DNA of 64,000 bases from Erythrobacter sp. (GTDB lineage Bacteria; Pseudomonadota; Alphaproteobacteria; Sphingomonadales; Sphingomonadaceae): positions 159,745-223,744 of the forward strand of contig DAICXZ010000003.1 of the NCBI GenBank assembly GCA_027311945.1, written 5' to 3'. Position 1 is the first letter of the stretch. Each line of letters opens with the position of its first letter. The position numbers and the translations under genes are program-made. Shown here one piece after another: positions 1 through 9,942 of the stretch. The notes beneath the pieces were generated by a model, which ran no database searches, had not been told where the DNA came from, and saw only the letters and a program-made list of their open reading frames with translations.

Positions 1-12
1 GATGCCGATCAC
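1..12 (-). CDS. nuoK: NADH-quinone oxidoreductase subunit K, first four codons only
   Basis: Only the start lies in the window. On the minus strand a GTG at 12..10 is followed by codons for I, G and I, the usual M-I-G-I opening of NuoK. It overlaps the nuoJ stop as GTGA, the kind of translational coupling used throughout this operon. The call rests on gene order plus four residues; the rest of the gene is beyond the window edge. Confidence 0.8.
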
Positions 13-623
13 AGCTCGACCCCCTGCCCGATACCGGGTTGCTTCAATTCGGTTGCTTCTTCAGGACGCCGCGCGTTCTGCTTGGCAATGTTCTGGTGGC
101 CACGCGGGCTGCGCTGTTCGCGGTGGGTCAGCACGATCGCGCCGATCATCGCTACAAGCAGAATGATCCCTGCGCTTTCGAACAGGAACAGGTAGCGGCC
201 ATAGAGCAGCTCGCCGATCTGGGCGATGTTGGTCTCCCCGAGAAGCACCTCGCCCGAGGGCGTGCCCAGCTCGATGATTCCGGCGCGGTAAGCCCCAAGG
301 CCGAGCACGAGTTCGCACACCAGCACCAGCGCGATCACCACTCCCAGCGGCGCGTTCTTCATGAACCCGGCGCGCAGTTCGGCGAAGTCGATGTTGAGCA
401 TCATCACAACGAACAGGAACAGCACCGCGACCGCGCCGACGTAAACAATCACCAACAGCATGGCGATGAATTCGGCGCCGATAAGCACCATCAGACCCGC
501 CGCATTGAAGAAGGCGAGAATCAGCCACAACACCGAATGAACCGGGTTGCGCGACATTATGGTCATCGCTCCGCTGGCGATCACCAGCGCGGCGAACAGG
601 TAAAAGGCGATGATGTGCAGCAT
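9..623 (-). CDS. nuoJ: NADH-quinone oxidoreductase subunit J
   Basis: Membrane-arm subunit of proton-pumping respiratory complex I in the inner membrane. The 204-residue product shows five hydrophobic segments (about 1-24, 28-50, 51-77, 91-111, 145-167) and the family pattern of polar residues around the third helix, followed by a charged cytoplasmic tail rich in R, E and Q. An AGGGG ribosome-binding site precedes the ATG. The gene lies 26 bp downstream of nuoI and overlaps nuoK, so it is an internal member of the nuo operon. Length is normal for the alphaproteobacterial family. Confidence 0.96.
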   Translation of the reverse strand: MLHIIAFYLFAALVIASGAMTIMSRNPVHSVLWLILAFFNAAGLMVLIGAEFIAMLLVIVYVGAVAVLFLFVVMMLNIDFAELRAGFMKNAPLGVVIALVLVCELVLGLGAYRAGIIELGTPSGEVLLGETNIAQIGELLYGRYLFLFESAGIILLVAMIGAIVLTHREQRSPRGHQNIAKQNARRPEEATELKQPGIGQGVEL

Positions 624-649
624 GGTGCCCCTATCTTCTCGCGGCGCGG

Positions 650-1135
650 TTAGCGGTAGGGCGCGTCGGCTTCAAGGTTCGCGGCAATGGCCCGCTCCCA
701 CTTGTCCCCGTTCGCCAGCAATTTTGCCTTGTCGTAAAGCAGTTCTTCGCGCGTTTCGGTCGCGTATTCGAAGTTCGGCCCTTCGACGATCGCATCCACC
801 GGGCAGGCTTCCTGACAGAAACCGCAGTAGATGCACTTGGTCATGTCGATGTCGTAGCGCGTGGTACGGCGGCTGCCGTCGTCACGCGGTTCGGCCTCGA
901 TGGTGATGGCCTGCGCCGGGCAGACCGCCTCGCACAGCTTGCAGGCGATGCAACGCTCCTCACCGTTGGGATAACGGCGCAGCGCATGCTCACCGCGAAA
1001 GCGCGGGGAAAGCGGGTTCTTCTCGAAGGGATAGTTGATCGTCACCTTCGGTTTGAAGAAATATTTGAGTGTCAACATGTGGGCTTTCACGAATTCCCAC
1101 AGGGTGAAGCTCTTGATGAGTTGTGCGGCGGTCAT
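650..1135 (-). CDS. nuoI: NADH-quinone oxidoreductase subunit I
   Basis: Peripheral-arm subunit of complex I that carries iron-sulfur clusters N6a and N6b and passes electrons towards NuoB. The 161-residue protein has two ferredoxin-type CxxCxxCxxxCP motifs, at Cys62/65/68/72 and Cys101/104/107/111, both complete. The N-terminal part is the amphipathic region that docks on the membrane arm in this family. Its ATG overlaps the nuoH stop as ATGA, so translation is probably coupled to nuoH. Full length, nothing odd. Confidence 0.97.
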   Translation of the reverse strand: MTAAQLIKSFTLWEFVKAHMLTLKYFFKPKVTINYPFEKNPLSPRFRGEHALRRYPNGEERCIACKLCEAVCPAQAITIEAEPRDDGSRRTTRYDIDMTKCIYCGFCQEACPVDAIVEGPNFEYATETREELLYDKAKLLANGDKWERAIAANLEADAPYR

Positions 1136-2184
1136 GCTGCCACTCCGTAACGGGTAAACATCAGCCAGCCCGAGATGGCGACGACGAAGAACAGGCTCAG
1201 CGGCAGGAACACCTTCCAGCCAAGCCGCATCAGCTGGTCATACCGGTAGCGCGGCACGGTCGCCATCACCCAGCTGAACATGAAGAAGAAGAAGAACGTC
1301 TTCAGCAGGAACCAGATGATGCCGGGCACATAGTAAAGCACCGGGATGTCGAGCGGCGGCAGCCACCCGCCCCAGAACAGCAGCGTGTTCAGCGAACACA
1401 TCAGCAGAATGTTGGCATATTCGCCGAGCCAGAACAGCGCGAAGCTCATCGAGGAATATTCGGTCTGGTAGCCTGCCACCAGTTCGCTCTCGGCCTCGGT
1501 GAGGTCGAACGGTACACGCTGGGTTTCGGCCAGCGCCGAGATGAAGAACATCACCCAGATCGGAAACAGCAGCAGGTTGAACCAGTAACCGTTGATGATC
1601 CCGAACCCGTGGCCCTTCTGCGCTTCGACAATGGCCGACAGGTTGAACGACCCGGCATAAAGCACCACACAGACGAGGATAAACCCGATCGAGACTTCAT
1701 ACGAAATCATCTGCGCCGAGGCGCGCATGGCGGAGAAGAACGGGTACTTCGAGTTGGATGCCCAGCCAGACATCACCACGCCGTAAACCGAGAGTGAGCT
1801 GATCGCGAGAATGTAGAGCAAGCCGACGTTGATATCGGCCAGCACCACGCCGGCGTCGAACGGGATCACTGCCCAGGCCGCCAGCGCCACGGTAAAGGTG
1901 ACAATCGGTGCGATCAGGAAGATCGCCTTGTTCGCTGCCGAAGGAATGATGGTTTCCTGCAGCATAACCTTGAGGCCGTCGGCGAAGCTTTGCAGCAAGC
2001 CAAAGGGGCCCACCACGTTCGGCCCACGCCGCAGGTTGATCGAGGCCCAGACCTTGCGGTCGACATAGATGATCATGGCCACGGCCAGCATCAGCGGCAG
2101 CGCAATCAGCAGCGAGCCAATGATGGCCGAGACGATCATCGCCCAGCCAGCGTCCATGCCGAGATCGACGAAGATCTGCGTCAT
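1132..2184 (-). CDS. nuoH: NADH-quinone oxidoreductase subunit H
   Basis: Complex I membrane subunit at the joint between the two arms; with NuoB and NuoD it forms the quinone-binding chamber. The 350-residue sequence is almost entirely transmembrane (about eight helices) and contains the family signatures [11 protein letters not shown] near residue 53 and the GWASNSKYP / AQMISYEVS stretch in the middle, plus the [12 protein letters not shown] loop with its conserved acidic residues. The start overlaps the nuoG stop by four bases (ATGA) and the end overlaps nuoI. Typical length. Confidence 0.97.
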   Translation of the reverse strand: MTQIFVDLGMDAGWAMIVSAIIGSLLIALPLMLAVAMIIYVDRKVWASINLRRGPNVVGPFGLLQSFADGLKVMLQETIIPSAANKAIFLIAPIVTFTVALAAWAVIPFDAGVVLADINVGLLYILAISSLSVYGVVMSGWASNSKYPFFSAMRASAQMISYEVSIGFILVCVVLYAGSFNLSAIVEAQKGHGFGIINGYWFNLLLFPIWVMFFISALAETQRVPFDLTEAESELVAGYQTEYSSMSFALFWLGEYANILLMCSLNTLLFWGGWLPPLDIPVLYYVPGIIWFLLKTFFFFFMFSWVMATVPRYRYDQLMRLGWKVFLPLSLFFVVAISGWLMFTRYGVAA

Positions 2185-4190
2185 TCCGCGGCCTCCTTCA
2201 GGGCGTCACCCAGAAGCAGCTCGTTCGAGCATTGCTGCATCACCACGCTGGCGCGGGCGATCGGGTTGGTGAGATAGAAATCCTTGATCGGGCTCGGGAT
2301 CGGGCCCGAGGGCGACGTGTCGCCCGCAACAGTAGCGGCGAGCGCGCCATAGTCGGCCAGCCCTTCCTCGCCCAGCGCAGGCACTTCGGCGATCATTGCC
2401 GCGCGCAACTGGTCGAAGCTGTCGAACCCGACCTTCACGCCCAGGGCATCGGCCAGCGCGCGAAGGATCGTCCAGTCCTCACGTGCATCACCCGGCGCGA
2501 AGACGGCTTTGTCGGCCATCTGCACGCGGCCCTCGGTGTTCACGTAAGTCCCCGCCTTTTCGGAGAAGGCCGAGGCGGGCAGGATGATGTCGGCAGCGTG
2601 AGCGCCCTTGTCGCCGTGGTGGCCGATGTAAACCTTGAGGCTGCCGTCGAACTTCGAAAAATCGACCTCGTCAGCGCCCAATGCCAGCAGCACCTTGGGC
2701 TTCGCCGCGACCAGATCGGCGATGCCACCCTTCTGCGCAAAGCCGAGCATCACCGCGCCCATGCGCGCCGCCGCGATGTGCAGTGCATTAAAGCCGTTCC
2801 AGCCCTTTTTCACGCAGCCCAGCTCATGCGCAAGGCTCAGCGCCTTGGCATGGGCACCGGCGGCAAAGCCACCCGCGCCGAGGATCACGGCCGGACGCTC
2901 GGCGCCCTTGAAGGCGTCGGTCAATTCGGCGGGCAGATTGCCCAGCACCGAAGCTTCGGCGCCGAGGAAGGTGGCCGGATAGGTCGTTTCCCACTCAGGC
3001 CCGACCACGAAAACCTTGGCCCCGCGCTTCACCGCCTTGCGCAGCCGCACGTTCACCAACGGCGCTTCCCAGCGCAGGTTCGCGCCGATGATCAGCACCG
3101 CGTCGGCGGTTTCGATCCCGGCCAGCGTCGAGTTGAAGTTAATCGCCGCGAGGTTCAAGCAATCGTAGTCCATGCCGGTCTGCCGGCTCTCGATCAGCGA
3201 GGAGCCCGACGCCTTGAGCAGCGCCTTGGCCGCGTACATCGTCTCGCAATCGAGCAGGTCGCCCGCGACGGCAGCAATCGAAGCGCCCGGTTTGGCAGCG
3301 GCGATGGCGTCGAACGCCTCGGCCCAGCTTGCCTGCGCCAGCTTGCCCTCCTTGCGAACCCACACCTTGTCGAGGCGGCGGCGGGTGAGGCCATCGACCT
3401 GATAGCGCGCCTTGTCGCTGATCCACTCTTCGTTAACGTCATCGTTCACCCGCGGAAGCGCGCGCAGCACTTCGCGGCCACGGCTGTCGAGGCGAATGTT
3501 CGCGCCAATGGCGTCAGAGACGTCGATGGAGAGCGTCTTCTTCAGCTCCCACGGGCGCGCCTCATAGGCATAGGGCGCGGAAGTGAGCGCGCCGACCGGG
3601 CAAAGGTCGATCACGTTCGCGCTCATCTCGTGCTTGGCAGCCTGTTCGAGATAGGTGGTGATCTGCATGTCCTCGCCGCGATAGAGCGCGCCGATCTCGT
3701 CGACGCCCGCAATCTCTTCCGAGAAGCGCACGCAGCGGGTGCAGTGGATGCAGCGCGTCATCGTGGTCTTGATGAGCGGGCCCATGTTCTTGGAGGTCAC
3801 CGCGCGCTTGTGCTCGTGATAGCGCGAGCCGCCACGGCCATAGGCGACTGACTGGTCCTGCAGGTCGCACTCGCCGCCCTGATCGCAGATCGGGCAATCG
3901 AGCGGGTGGTTGATGAGGAGGAACTCCATCACCCCTTCGCGCGCCTTCTTGACCATTTCGCTGTCGGTGCGGATTTCCTGCCCCTCGGTGGCGGGCAGCG
4001 CGCACGACGCCTGCGGCTTGGGCGGCCCCGGCTTCACCTCGACGAGGCACATGCGGCAGTTGCCGGCGATGGAAAGGCGTTCGTGATAGCAGAAACGCGG
4101 GATTTCCTTGCCCGCCAGCTCGCACGCCTGGAGCACGGTGGCACCAGCGGGAACCTCGATTTCCTGTCCGTCTACGGTGACTTTAGGCAT
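2181..4190 (-). CDS. nuoG: NADH-quinone oxidoreductase subunit G
   Basis: Large iron-sulfur subunit of the complex I peripheral arm, 669 residues. N-terminal 2Fe-2S ligands are Cys34, 45, 48 and 63. The His/Cys cluster ligands are His95, Cys99, 102 and 108. A 4Fe-4S site uses Cys147, 150, 153 and a fourth Cys in the [10 protein letters not shown] motif. The C-terminal two thirds is the molybdopterin-oxidoreductase-like fold, which holds no cofactor in this family. The frame is open further upstream, but the ATG at 4190 begins the conserved MPKVTVDG sequence and shares one base with the nuoF stop (TAATG), so the shorter start is used. Confidence 0.97.
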   Translation of the reverse strand: MPKVTVDGQEIEVPAGATVLQACELAGKEIPRFCYHERLSIAGNCRMCLVEVKPGPPKPQASCALPATEGQEIRTDSEMVKKAREGVMEFLLINHPLDCPICDQGGECDLQDQSVAYGRGGSRYHEHKRAVTSKNMGPLIKTTMTRCIHCTRCVRFSEEIAGVDEIGALYRGEDMQITTYLEQAAKHEMSANVIDLCPVGALTSAPYAYEARPWELKKTLSIDVSDAIGANIRLDSRGREVLRALPRVNDDVNEEWISDKARYQVDGLTRRRLDKVWVRKEGKLAQASWAEAFDAIAAAKPGASIAAVAGDLLDCETMYAAKALLKASGSSLIESRQTGMDYDCLNLAAINFNSTLAGIETADAVLIIGANLRWEAPLVNVRLRKAVKRGAKVFVVGPEWETTYPATFLGAEASVLGNLPAELTDAFKGAERPAVILGAGGFAAGAHAKALSLAHELGCVKKGWNGFNALHIAAARMGAVMLGFAQKGGIADLVAAKPKVLLALGADEVDFSKFDGSLKVYIGHHGDKGAHAADIILPASAFSEKAGTYVNTEGRVQMADKAVFAPGDAREDWTILRALADALGVKVGFDSFDQLRAAMIAEVPALGEEGLADYGALAATVAGDTSPSGPIPSPIKDFYLTNPIARASVVMQQCSNELLLGDALKEAAE

Positions 4191-5485
4191 TATTCGGCTG
4201 CCTCTTGCATAGCGCCTGCACGCTCGGTGATGCGGCGCTCGATTTCGGGGCGGAAGTGCTTGATCAGGCCCTGGATCGGCCAGGCGGCGGCATCGCCGAG
4301 CGCACAAATCGTGTGGCCTTCCACCTGCTTGGTGACCTGATGCAGCATGTCGATCTCTTCGATCTCGGCATCGCCCGTTTCAAGCCGTTTCATCACGCGC
4401 CACATCCAACCGGTGCCCTCGCGGCACGGGGTGCACTGGCCGCAGCTCTCGTGCTTGTAGAAATAGCTCAACCGGCTGATCGCGCGCACCACATCGGTGC
4501 TCTTGTCCATCACGATCACACCCGCCGTGCCGAGGCCAGAGCCGAGTTCCTTCAGCCCGTCGAAGTCCATGAAGGCGTTGCGGATCTGCTCGCCCGGCAC
4601 CAGCGGCACCGACGAACCACCGGGGATCACTGCCAAGAGGTTGTCCCACCCGCCGCGGATGCCGCCGCAGTGCTTCTCGATCAGTTCCTCGAAGGTGATG
4701 CTCATCGCCTCTTCGACGACGCAGGGCTTGTTCACGTGGCCCGAGATCTGGAACAGCTTGGTGCCCTTGTTGTTCTCGCGCCCGAAGGACGAGAACCACG
4801 ATGCCCCGCGGCGCAGGATCGTCGGCACAACCGCGATGCTTTCCACGTTGTTGACCGTCGTCGGGCAACCATAGAGGCCCGCGCCTGCCGGGAACGGCGG
4901 CTTGAGGCGCGGCTGGCCCTTCTTGCCTTCGAGGCTTTCGATCATCGCGGTTTCTTCGCCGCAGATGTAAGCGCCCGCGCCGCGATGGACGTAGACGTCA
5001 AAATCGTAGCCCGAACCGGCAGCATTCTTGCCCAGCAGACCCGCGTCGTAGGCCTGCTCGACCGCCGCAAACAGCGTCTCGGCCTCACGGATATATTCGC
5101 CGCGAATGTAGATGTAGGCGGCCCGCGCGCGCATGGCGAAACCGGCGATCAACGCGCCTTCGACCAGCTTGTGCGGATCGTGACGGATGATCTCGCGGTC
5201 CTTGCAGGAACCGGGCTCGGACTCGTCGGCATTGATTACGAGGAAGCTCGGACGGCCATCCTTGCTTTCCTTCGGCATGAAGCTCCACTTCATGCCGGTG
5301 GGGAAGCCTGCCCCGCCCCGGCCGCGCAGGCCCGAGGCCTTGATCTCGTCGATGATGGCGTCTTGCCCGACCTCCATCAGCTTCTTCGTATTGTCCCAGT
5401 CACCGCGCGCCTGCGCCGCCTGCAGGCCCCAGTCCTGGAACCCGTAGACGTTGGTGAAGATGCGATCTTTGTCAGCCAGGCTCAT
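4190..5485 (-). CDS. nuoF: NADH-quinone oxidoreductase subunit F
   Basis: NADH-oxidising subunit of complex I, binding NADH, FMN and cluster N3. The 431-residue protein has the glycine-rich [10 protein letters not shown] nucleotide-binding motif at 55-64, the ESGSCKDR region characteristic of the FMN site, and near the C-terminus the [13 protein letters not shown] cluster ligands with a fourth Cys in HTICALGD. The ATG at 5485 overlaps the stop of a 47-codon upstream reading frame (ATGA). This supports it over the longer open frame, whose extra N-terminal residues read as that small gene in another frame. Confidence 0.97.
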   Translation of the reverse strand: MSLADKDRIFTNVYGFQDWGLQAAQARGDWDNTKKLMEVGQDAIIDEIKASGLRGRGGAGFPTGMKWSFMPKESKDGRPSFLVINADESEPGSCKDREIIRHDPHKLVEGALIAGFAMRARAAYIYIRGEYIREAETLFAAVEQAYDAGLLGKNAAGSGYDFDVYVHRGAGAYICGEETAMIESLEGKKGQPRLKPPFPAGAGLYGCPTTVNNVESIAVVPTILRRGASWFSSFGRENNKGTKLFQISGHVNKPCVVEEAMSITFEELIEKHCGGIRGGWDNLLAVIPGGSSVPLVPGEQIRNAFMDFDGLKELGSGLGTAGVIVMDKSTDVVRAISRLSYFYKHESCGQCTPCREGTGWMWRVMKRLETGDAEIEEIDMLHQVTKQVEGHTICALGDAAAWPIQGLIKHFRPEIERRITERAGAMQEAAE

Positions 5486-5625
5486 GCGCCCAGTCCTCCG
5501 AATACAAATGCTGCGGCGAGTGCCAGAATGACCACCAGCGCCACCGTCTTGACGATGCCCTTGAGCACCTTCCACGCGATCACCACCAGGATGAGCGCAA
5601 TAACGATGGGCAGGATCTGATCCAT
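5482..5625 (-). CDS. 47-residue hydrophobic microprotein inside the nuo operon
   Basis: Reading the gap between nuoE and nuoF on the minus strand gives an ATG at 5625, one base after the nuoE TAA, and 47 codons ending in a TGA that overlaps the nuoF ATG (ATGA). The product begins [19 protein letters not shown] and has two hydrophobic stretches (about 4-19 and 27-43) separated by KVLKGIVK, so one or two membrane passes are likely. The tight coupling on both sides is the best evidence that it is real. It is not a standard complex I subunit. A role in assembly or as a small accessory membrane subunit is only inference. Confidence 0.72.
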   Translation of the reverse strand: MDQILPIVIALILVVIAWKVLKGIVKTVALVVILALAAAFVFGGLGA

Positions 5626-5626
5626 C

Positions 5627-6295
5627 TTACCACTCACCCCGATAGTCGTGGTTTTCCTCGACCATCTGCGTGAGGTTAGACAGCGCGTTCGCGGGCTCGC
5701 TGGTGTGGCGACCCGGCTCCTGCGTGCCGGTCTTGGGCTGCTCGCCCCTGGCCAGCGCGTCGAGCACGGCGTCCATCCGCTCGGCGGTCAGGTCTTCGTA
5801 ATTGTCGTCGTTGATTTGGACCATCGGCGCGGTGGCGCAGTTGCCCATGCACTCGACCTCGGTGAACGACCAGAGGCCATCGTCCGAAACGTGGCCCGCC
5901 TTCATCCCGCGCGCCTTGCAGGCGGCGATGATGTCGTCCGAGCCGCGCAGCATGCACGGCGTGGTGCCGCAGACCTGCACGTGGAATTTGCCCACCGGCT
6001 CGAGGTTATACATCGTGTAGAACGTCGCCACTTCGAGCACGCGGATCACCGGTTGATCGAGATAGGCGGCGACATATTCGATCACCGGCAGCGGCAGCCA
6101 GCCTTGCGTGTTCGTCTCCGCGCCAACCTGACGCTGGGCATAGTCGAGCAGCGGCATGGTCGCCGAGCGCTGGCGCCCCTCGGGATAACGGGCGATGGCC
6201 TTGTCAGCCTTGGCCTTCGTCTCTTCGTTGAAGGTCCAGCTGCCCCACTGCGCGCGCAGTTCGGGCGTATCAGGGGCGATCTTACGCGCGGCCAT
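5627..6295 (-). CDS. nuoE: NADH-quinone oxidoreductase subunit E
   Basis: Complex I subunit with the 2Fe-2S cluster N1a, a thioredoxin-like fold that pairs with NuoF. In the 222-residue protein the four cluster cysteines are Cys109, 114, 149 and 153 (VCGTTPC and ECMGNC). The N-terminal helical region has the family motif EVATFYTMY at 88-96. About 45 C-terminal residues, polar and rich in T, E and P, extend beyond the core. The start used is the ATG at 6295, which begins MAARKIAPDTPEL and overlaps the preceding small membrane-protein gene by 14 bases; the frame is open for 11 more codons. Confidence 0.96.
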   Translation of the reverse strand: MAARKIAPDTPELRAQWGSWTFNEETKAKADKAIARYPEGRQRSATMPLLDYAQRQVGAETNTQGWLPLPVIEYVAAYLDQPVIRVLEVATFYTMYNLEPVGKFHVQVCGTTPCMLRGSDDIIAACKARGMKAGHVSDDGLWSFTEVECMGNCATAPMVQINDDNYEDLTAERMDAVLDALARGEQPKTGTQEPGRHTSEPANALSNLTQMVEENHDYRGEW

Positions 6296-6467
6296 CGGCC
6301 AGCCTCCGTTCCAGATAGCGGCCCGCATAGAGGCCGATCACCGCGGCAAAAGCGGTGGACAGGGTTTCCTTAAGCGGCGCCTCGCCATGGAACACGGCGA
6401 GATAGCCCGCAACCGCTGCGGCAAATCCAGCCAGCGCGGCGATGAGGATGATGATCTCGCGCAGCAT
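6282..6467 (-). CDS. 61-residue two-helix membrane protein in the nuo operon
   Basis: Small reading frame between the SnoaL-like gene and nuoE. It begins with ATG at 6467, sharing a base with the preceding TAA (TAATG), and ends 14 bases inside nuoE. The product starts [19 protein letters not shown] and has two hydrophobic segments (about 4-25 and 36-50) followed by a basic tail, RYLERRLADGR. A longer in-frame extension exists but runs through the SnoaL gene in another frame and looks non-coding. No family was recognised. Operon position suggests a link to complex I or its membrane environment; that is inference. Confidence 0.7.
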   Translation of the reverse strand: MLREIIILIAALAGFAAAVAGYLAVFHGEAPLKETLSTAFAAVIGLYAGRYLERRLADGRA

Positions 6468-6817
6468 TACCGGATGAACTCCACGCGGGAGCACTTGTCG
6501 CCCTCGAAGCTGTACACCGCGACCACATCGAACGGCTCGACCAGCTCCGAGCCATCCGAAGCCGGGCCGCGCGTCACGTGCTCGCGCATCAGCACGTAGC
6601 TGCCGATCTCCTGCGCCTCGACGATCTCGGCATGGTTCTGCGGCCACTTGGCGAAAGCGGCCGCAAGCCCGCTGCGCGTGCCTTCCTTGCCCTCGCGCAC
6701 CACAGCGCCGCGATAGTTCGCCTCACAGGCCTCGTCGGTCATGTACGAGACGTAGGTGTCCACGTCCTGCGCGTTATAGGCCGCGATCATTTTCTCTGCG
6801 GTTGCGAGGTTGCTCAC
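6467..6817 (-). CDS. SnoaL-like / NTF2-fold protein within the nuo operon
   Basis: 116-residue soluble protein with the pattern of SnoaL-like (NTF2-fold) domains: an N-terminal helix with [24 protein letters not shown], then alternating strands ending in [20 protein letters not shown]. Such domains are often small enzymes or ligand-binding pockets, and the family name alone does not fix a reaction. It starts four bases before the nuoD stop (ATGA) and its stop overlaps the next gene, so it is co-translated with complex I genes. It is not a known structural subunit of bacterial complex I. Function unknown. Confidence 0.8.
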   Translation of the reverse strand: MSNLATAEKMIAAYNAQDVDTYVSYMTDEACEANYRGAVVREGKEGTRSGLAAAFAKWPQNHAEIVEAQEIGSYVLMREHVTRGPASDGSELVEPFDVVAVYSFEGDKCSRVEFIR

Positions 6818-8028
6818 CGGTCACACTCCCCGAACACCACGTCAATCGCGCCGAGGATGGCGGTTGCGTCGGGTAGCATGTGGCCCTTGCACATGAAGTC
6901 CATTGCCTGCAGGTGGCTGAACGCGGTCGGGCGGATCTTGCAGCGGTAGGGCTTGTTCGAGCCGTCGCTCACCAGATAAACACCGAACTCGCCCTTGGGG
7001 CTTTCGGTTGCCACATAGACTTCGCCCGCCGGAACGTGGAAGCCTTCGGTGTAGAGCTTGAAGTGGTGGATCAGCGCTTCCATCGACTGCTTCATCTCGC
7101 CGCGCTTCGGCGGGACGATCTTGCGGTCGGTGCTGGCAACCGGGCCATCGGGCATCTCGGCCACGCACTGCTTGATGATGCGCGCCGACTGATAGACTTC
7201 CTGCATGCGGACCATAAAGCGGTCGTAGCAGTCCGAATTGGTGCCGACGGGAATGTCGAACTCCATCCGGTCGTAAACGTCGTAAGGCTGGCTCTTGCGC
7301 AGATCCCACGGAATGCCGGCGGCGCGGATCATCGGGCCGGAAAAGCCCCACGCGATTGCGTCTTCCTGGCTCACAACAGCGATATCGACATTACGCTGCT
7401 TGAAGATACGGTTGTCGGTAACGAGGCTCATCGCATCGCCGAACAGCTCGGGCAGACGGTTGTCGCACCAGTCGGCAATGTCGGTCAGAAGCTTCAGCGG
7501 CACGTCCTGATGCACGCCGCCAGGGCGGAACCAGGCCGAGTGCATGCGCGCGCCGGAAGCCCGCTCGAAGAAGTTGAGGCAGTCTTCGCGCAGCTCGAAC
7601 ATCCACAGGTTCGGCGTCATCGCGCCCACGTCCATCACGTGGCTGCCCATGTTGAGCAGGTGGTTGCAGATGCGGGTCAGCTCGGCAAACATCACGCGCA
7701 GATACTGGCCGCGCTCGGGCACTTCCAGATTAAGCAGCTTCTCGATCGCGAGCACATAGGAGTGCTCCATCCCGAGCGGCGAACAATAGTCGAGCCGGTC
7801 GAAATAGGGCAGCGCCTGAAGGTAGGTCTTGTACTCGATCAGCTTTTCGGTGCCGCGATGCAGCAGGCCGACATGCGGGTCGATCCGTTCGATGATTTCG
7901 CCGTCAAGCTCCATCACCATGCGCAACACACCGTGCGCGGCCGGGTGCTGCGGGCCGAAGTTGATCGTGTAGTTGGTGATTTCCTCGTCACCGGTGGTGG
8001 GCGAGGTTTCCAGTTGCAGGCCGCTCAT
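6814..8028 (-). CDS. nuoD: NADH-quinone oxidoreductase subunit D
   Basis: 49-kDa-type subunit of complex I that lines the quinone site together with NuoB and NuoH. The 404-residue protein opens the core with [18 protein letters not shown] and includes [12 protein letters not shown] and the [12 protein letters not shown] segment that contributes quinone-site residues. The family C-terminal sequence DVVFGECDR is intact. The start overlaps the nuoC stop by four bases. nuoC and nuoD are separate genes here, as in most alphaproteobacteria, not a nuoCD fusion. Confidence 0.97.
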   Translation of the reverse strand: MSGLQLETSPTTGDEEITNYTINFGPQHPAAHGVLRMVMELDGEIIERIDPHVGLLHRGTEKLIEYKTYLQALPYFDRLDYCSPLGMEHSYVLAIEKLLNLEVPERGQYLRVMFAELTRICNHLLNMGSHVMDVGAMTPNLWMFELREDCLNFFERASGARMHSAWFRPGGVHQDVPLKLLTDIADWCDNRLPELFGDAMSLVTDNRIFKQRNVDIAVVSQEDAIAWGFSGPMIRAAGIPWDLRKSQPYDVYDRMEFDIPVGTNSDCYDRFMVRMQEVYQSARIIKQCVAEMPDGPVASTDRKIVPPKRGEMKQSMEALIHHFKLYTEGFHVPAGEVYVATESPKGEFGVYLVSDGSNKPYRCKIRPTAFSHLQAMDFMCKGHMLPDATAILGAIDVVFGECDR

Positions 8029-8888
8029 TTGTCGTCGTCCACTTCGGTCGCCGACTTGGTGTCGGTTGCCCCGCCCTTGCGCGGCGCGCGGTGAGGCCGA
8101 TCCTCGGTCGGATCGGGTGCCTCAACCTCTGCACCGCCACTCACACGTTCTGCTGGCGGGCTCGCCGACTTGCTATCGGCCGCCTTCTCTTCCGTCTTGG
8201 CACCGGCACCAGTGTCCTTGGCGCTGTCGGTCGTCTTCGGCTCGTCCACCGGAGGCGGCGCGGGGGTTTCGCTCGCCTTCTCGTCGCCGGGGAGGATATA
8301 TTCCGCACCCTCCCACGGGCTCATGAAATCGAAGCTGCGGAAGTCCTGCGCCAGTTCGACCGGTTCGTAGACCACGCGCCCTTCCTCTTCGGAATAGCGC
8401 AGTTCCTGATAGCCTGTGAGCGGGAAGTCCTTGCGGAAAGGATGACCTTCGAAGCCATAGTCCGTGAGGATGCGGCGGAGGTCGGTGTTGCCCTCGAACA
8501 GCACGCCGTACATGTCGAACACCTCGCGTTCGAGCCAACCGGCGACCGGCCACAGCGTGGTGACGGTCGGCACCGGGGTATCCTCGGCGGCCTGCACCTT
8601 CACCATGATGCGGTGGTTCTTGGTCAGGCTCAGCAGCATGTAGACGACTTCGAACCGCTCGGCGCGGCCCGGATAGTCGGCCCCGGCGATTTCCATCAGT
8701 TGCTGGTAAGCGTGCTCGTCGCGCAAGGCACGCAGCGCGTTCTCGATCTCGCCGCGCGCGACGGTGATGACGATCTCGCCATGCTCTTCCTTGGCGGTGA
8801 CGACCTTGGCACCAAGCGCGGCGGTCAGCGTGTCGAGCACACCCTCGTTGGAGGCAATGCGGGGGGCGGAATGAAGGACAGCAGCCAT
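8025..8888 (-). CDS. nuoC: NADH-quinone oxidoreductase subunit C with a long disordered tail
   Basis: 30-kDa-type peripheral-arm subunit of complex I. Residues 1 to about 197 are the conserved domain, including the signature [20 protein letters not shown] and the [14 protein letters not shown] motif. The last 90 residues or so (198-287) are low complexity, rich in A, E, D, K, T, P and S, with no predicted fold, and end in VDDDK. Many NuoC proteins stop near residue 200-220, so this tail is an extension. The ATG at 8888 lies one base after the nuoB stop; a TTG four codons upstream is less likely. Confidence 0.95.
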   Translation of the reverse strand: MAAVLHSAPRIASNEGVLDTLTAALGAKVVTAKEEHGEIVITVARGEIENALRALRDEHAYQQLMEIAGADYPGRAERFEVVYMLLSLTKNHRIMVKVQAAEDTPVPTVTTLWPVAGWLEREVFDMYGVLFEGNTDLRRILTDYGFEGHPFRKDFPLTGYQELRYSEEEGRVVYEPVELAQDFRSFDFMSPWEGAEYILPGDEKASETPAPPPVDEPKTTDSAKDTGAGAKTEEKAADSKSASPPAERVSGGAEVEAPDPTEDRPHRAPRKGGATDTKSATEVDDDK

Positions 8889-8889
8889 C

Positions 8890-9441
8890 TTAACGCTCAA
8901 TCGTACCGGAGCGGCGGATCTTCCGCTGCAGTTGCATCACGCCGTAAAGCAAGGCTTCGGCTGTCGGCGGGCACCCGGGGATATAGATGTCGACCGGCAC
9001 GATGCGATCGCACCCGCGCACCACCGAATAGCTGTAATGATAGTAGCCACCGCCGTTGGCGCAGCTGCCCATTGAGATCACATATTTCGGGTTCGACATC
9101 TGATCGTAAACACGGCGAAGCGCGGGGGCCATCTTGTTGCACAGCGTGCCCGCCACGATCATCACGTCAGACTGGCGCGGCGAGGCGCGCGGGGCAACCC
9201 CGAACCGCTCCATATCATAACGCGGCATGTTAACGTGGATCATCTCCACCGCGCAGCAGGCAAGCCCGAAGGTCATCCACCACAGCGAACCGGTACGCGC
9301 CCACTGGAACAGGTCTTCGGTGCTGGTGACGAGGAAGCCCTTGTCGTTCACCTCGGTGTTCAGGGCCTTGAAATAGTCCTGGTCGGGCTGGCGCAGTTGG
9401 CCGCCAGCAGCGGCCGGAGCCAGAGTTTCGTTCACTCCCAT
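8890..9441 (-). CDS. nuoB: NADH-quinone oxidoreductase subunit B
   Basis: Carries cluster N2, the last iron-sulfur cluster before quinone in complex I. The 183-residue sequence has the tandem cysteines Cys62-Cys63 (ACCAVEM), Cys127 (GSCANGGG) and Cys157 (PGCPPT), all four N2 ligands. The stretch between them ([13 protein letters not shown]) matches the family. The ATG at 9441 lies ten bases inside the end of nuoA; the longer frame upstream is the nuoA sequence read in another frame. Full length. Confidence 0.97.
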   Translation of the reverse strand: MGVNETLAPAAAGGQLRQPDQDYFKALNTEVNDKGFLVTSTEDLFQWARTGSLWWMTFGLACCAVEMIHVNMPRYDMERFGVAPRASPRQSDVMIVAGTLCNKMAPALRRVYDQMSNPKYVISMGSCANGGGYYHYSYSVVRGCDRIVPVDIYIPGCPPTAEALLYGVMQLQRKIRRSGTIER

Positions 9442-9815
9442 TCGAGAGCTCCTTTCTTCCAGGCATAGGCGAGGCCAACGGCGAGTTCGCCGAGGAACAC
9501 CATCATGGTGATCCAGCCGGGCCAGCCGGTGAGATCGAGGCTGACCGCCCACGGAAACAGGAAGGCCGCCTCAAGATCGAAAATGATGAACAGGATCGCG
9601 ACCAGATAGAAGCGCACGTCGAACTGGCTGCGCGGATCTTCGAAGGCGGGAAAGCCGCATTCATATTCGCTGAGCTTAGCCGCAGTCGGTTTGTGAGCGC
9701 CAGTCAGCCGGGCCACGCCCATGGGCAGAAACACGAAGGCGGCAGACAGAACCACTGCGATTCCCAGGAATATGAGGATCGGCAGATATTCGGTCAGATC
9801 AATGGGTGTAGCCAT
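9432..9815 (-). CDS. nuoA: NADH-quinone oxidoreductase subunit A
   Basis: First gene of the nuo operon: 127 residues, three transmembrane helices (about 10-32, 67-87, 93-115). The conserved loop [20 protein letters not shown] includes the loop cysteine and acidic residues of the family, followed by [12 protein letters not shown]. It is a membrane-arm subunit near the quinone chamber. Its 3' end overlaps nuoB. The 261-bp region upstream separates it from a divergent thiolase gene and holds a candidate promoter and a dyad described separately. Confidence 0.97.
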   Translation of the reverse strand: MATPIDLTEYLPILIFLGIAVVLSAAFVFLPMGVARLTGAHKPTAAKLSEYECGFPAFEDPRSQFDVRFYLVAILFIIFDLEAAFLFPWAVSLDLTGWPGWITMMVFLGELAVGLAYAWKKGALEWE

Positions 9816-9854
9816 AGGGTACGGACTCGGTTGTTCGGCGCGACGATTTGAGCG

Positions 9855-9883
9855 CGTCTAGGCAATGGTCGAGCCAAGCGCAA
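9855..9883 (-). promoter_or_regulatory. Candidate nuo operon promoter
   Basis: On the minus strand TTGCGC (9883..9878) and TAGACG (9860..9855) are separated by 17 bases, a weak sigma-70-type fit placing a start about 35 bases upstream of nuoA. No better candidate was found in the divergent region. Confidence 0.35.
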
Positions 9884-9942
9884 GGCACCCGGGGCGCTGA
9901 TTTCAGCCCTTCCTGTGCGTTTCTTGCCGCAAGGCAGCATGA

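Noticed and set aside
2232..3851. 539-codon plus-strand frame opposite nuoG
   Set aside because: It is the antisense shadow of the well-supported nuoG gene; composition is rich in R, H, A and G with no recognisable motif.
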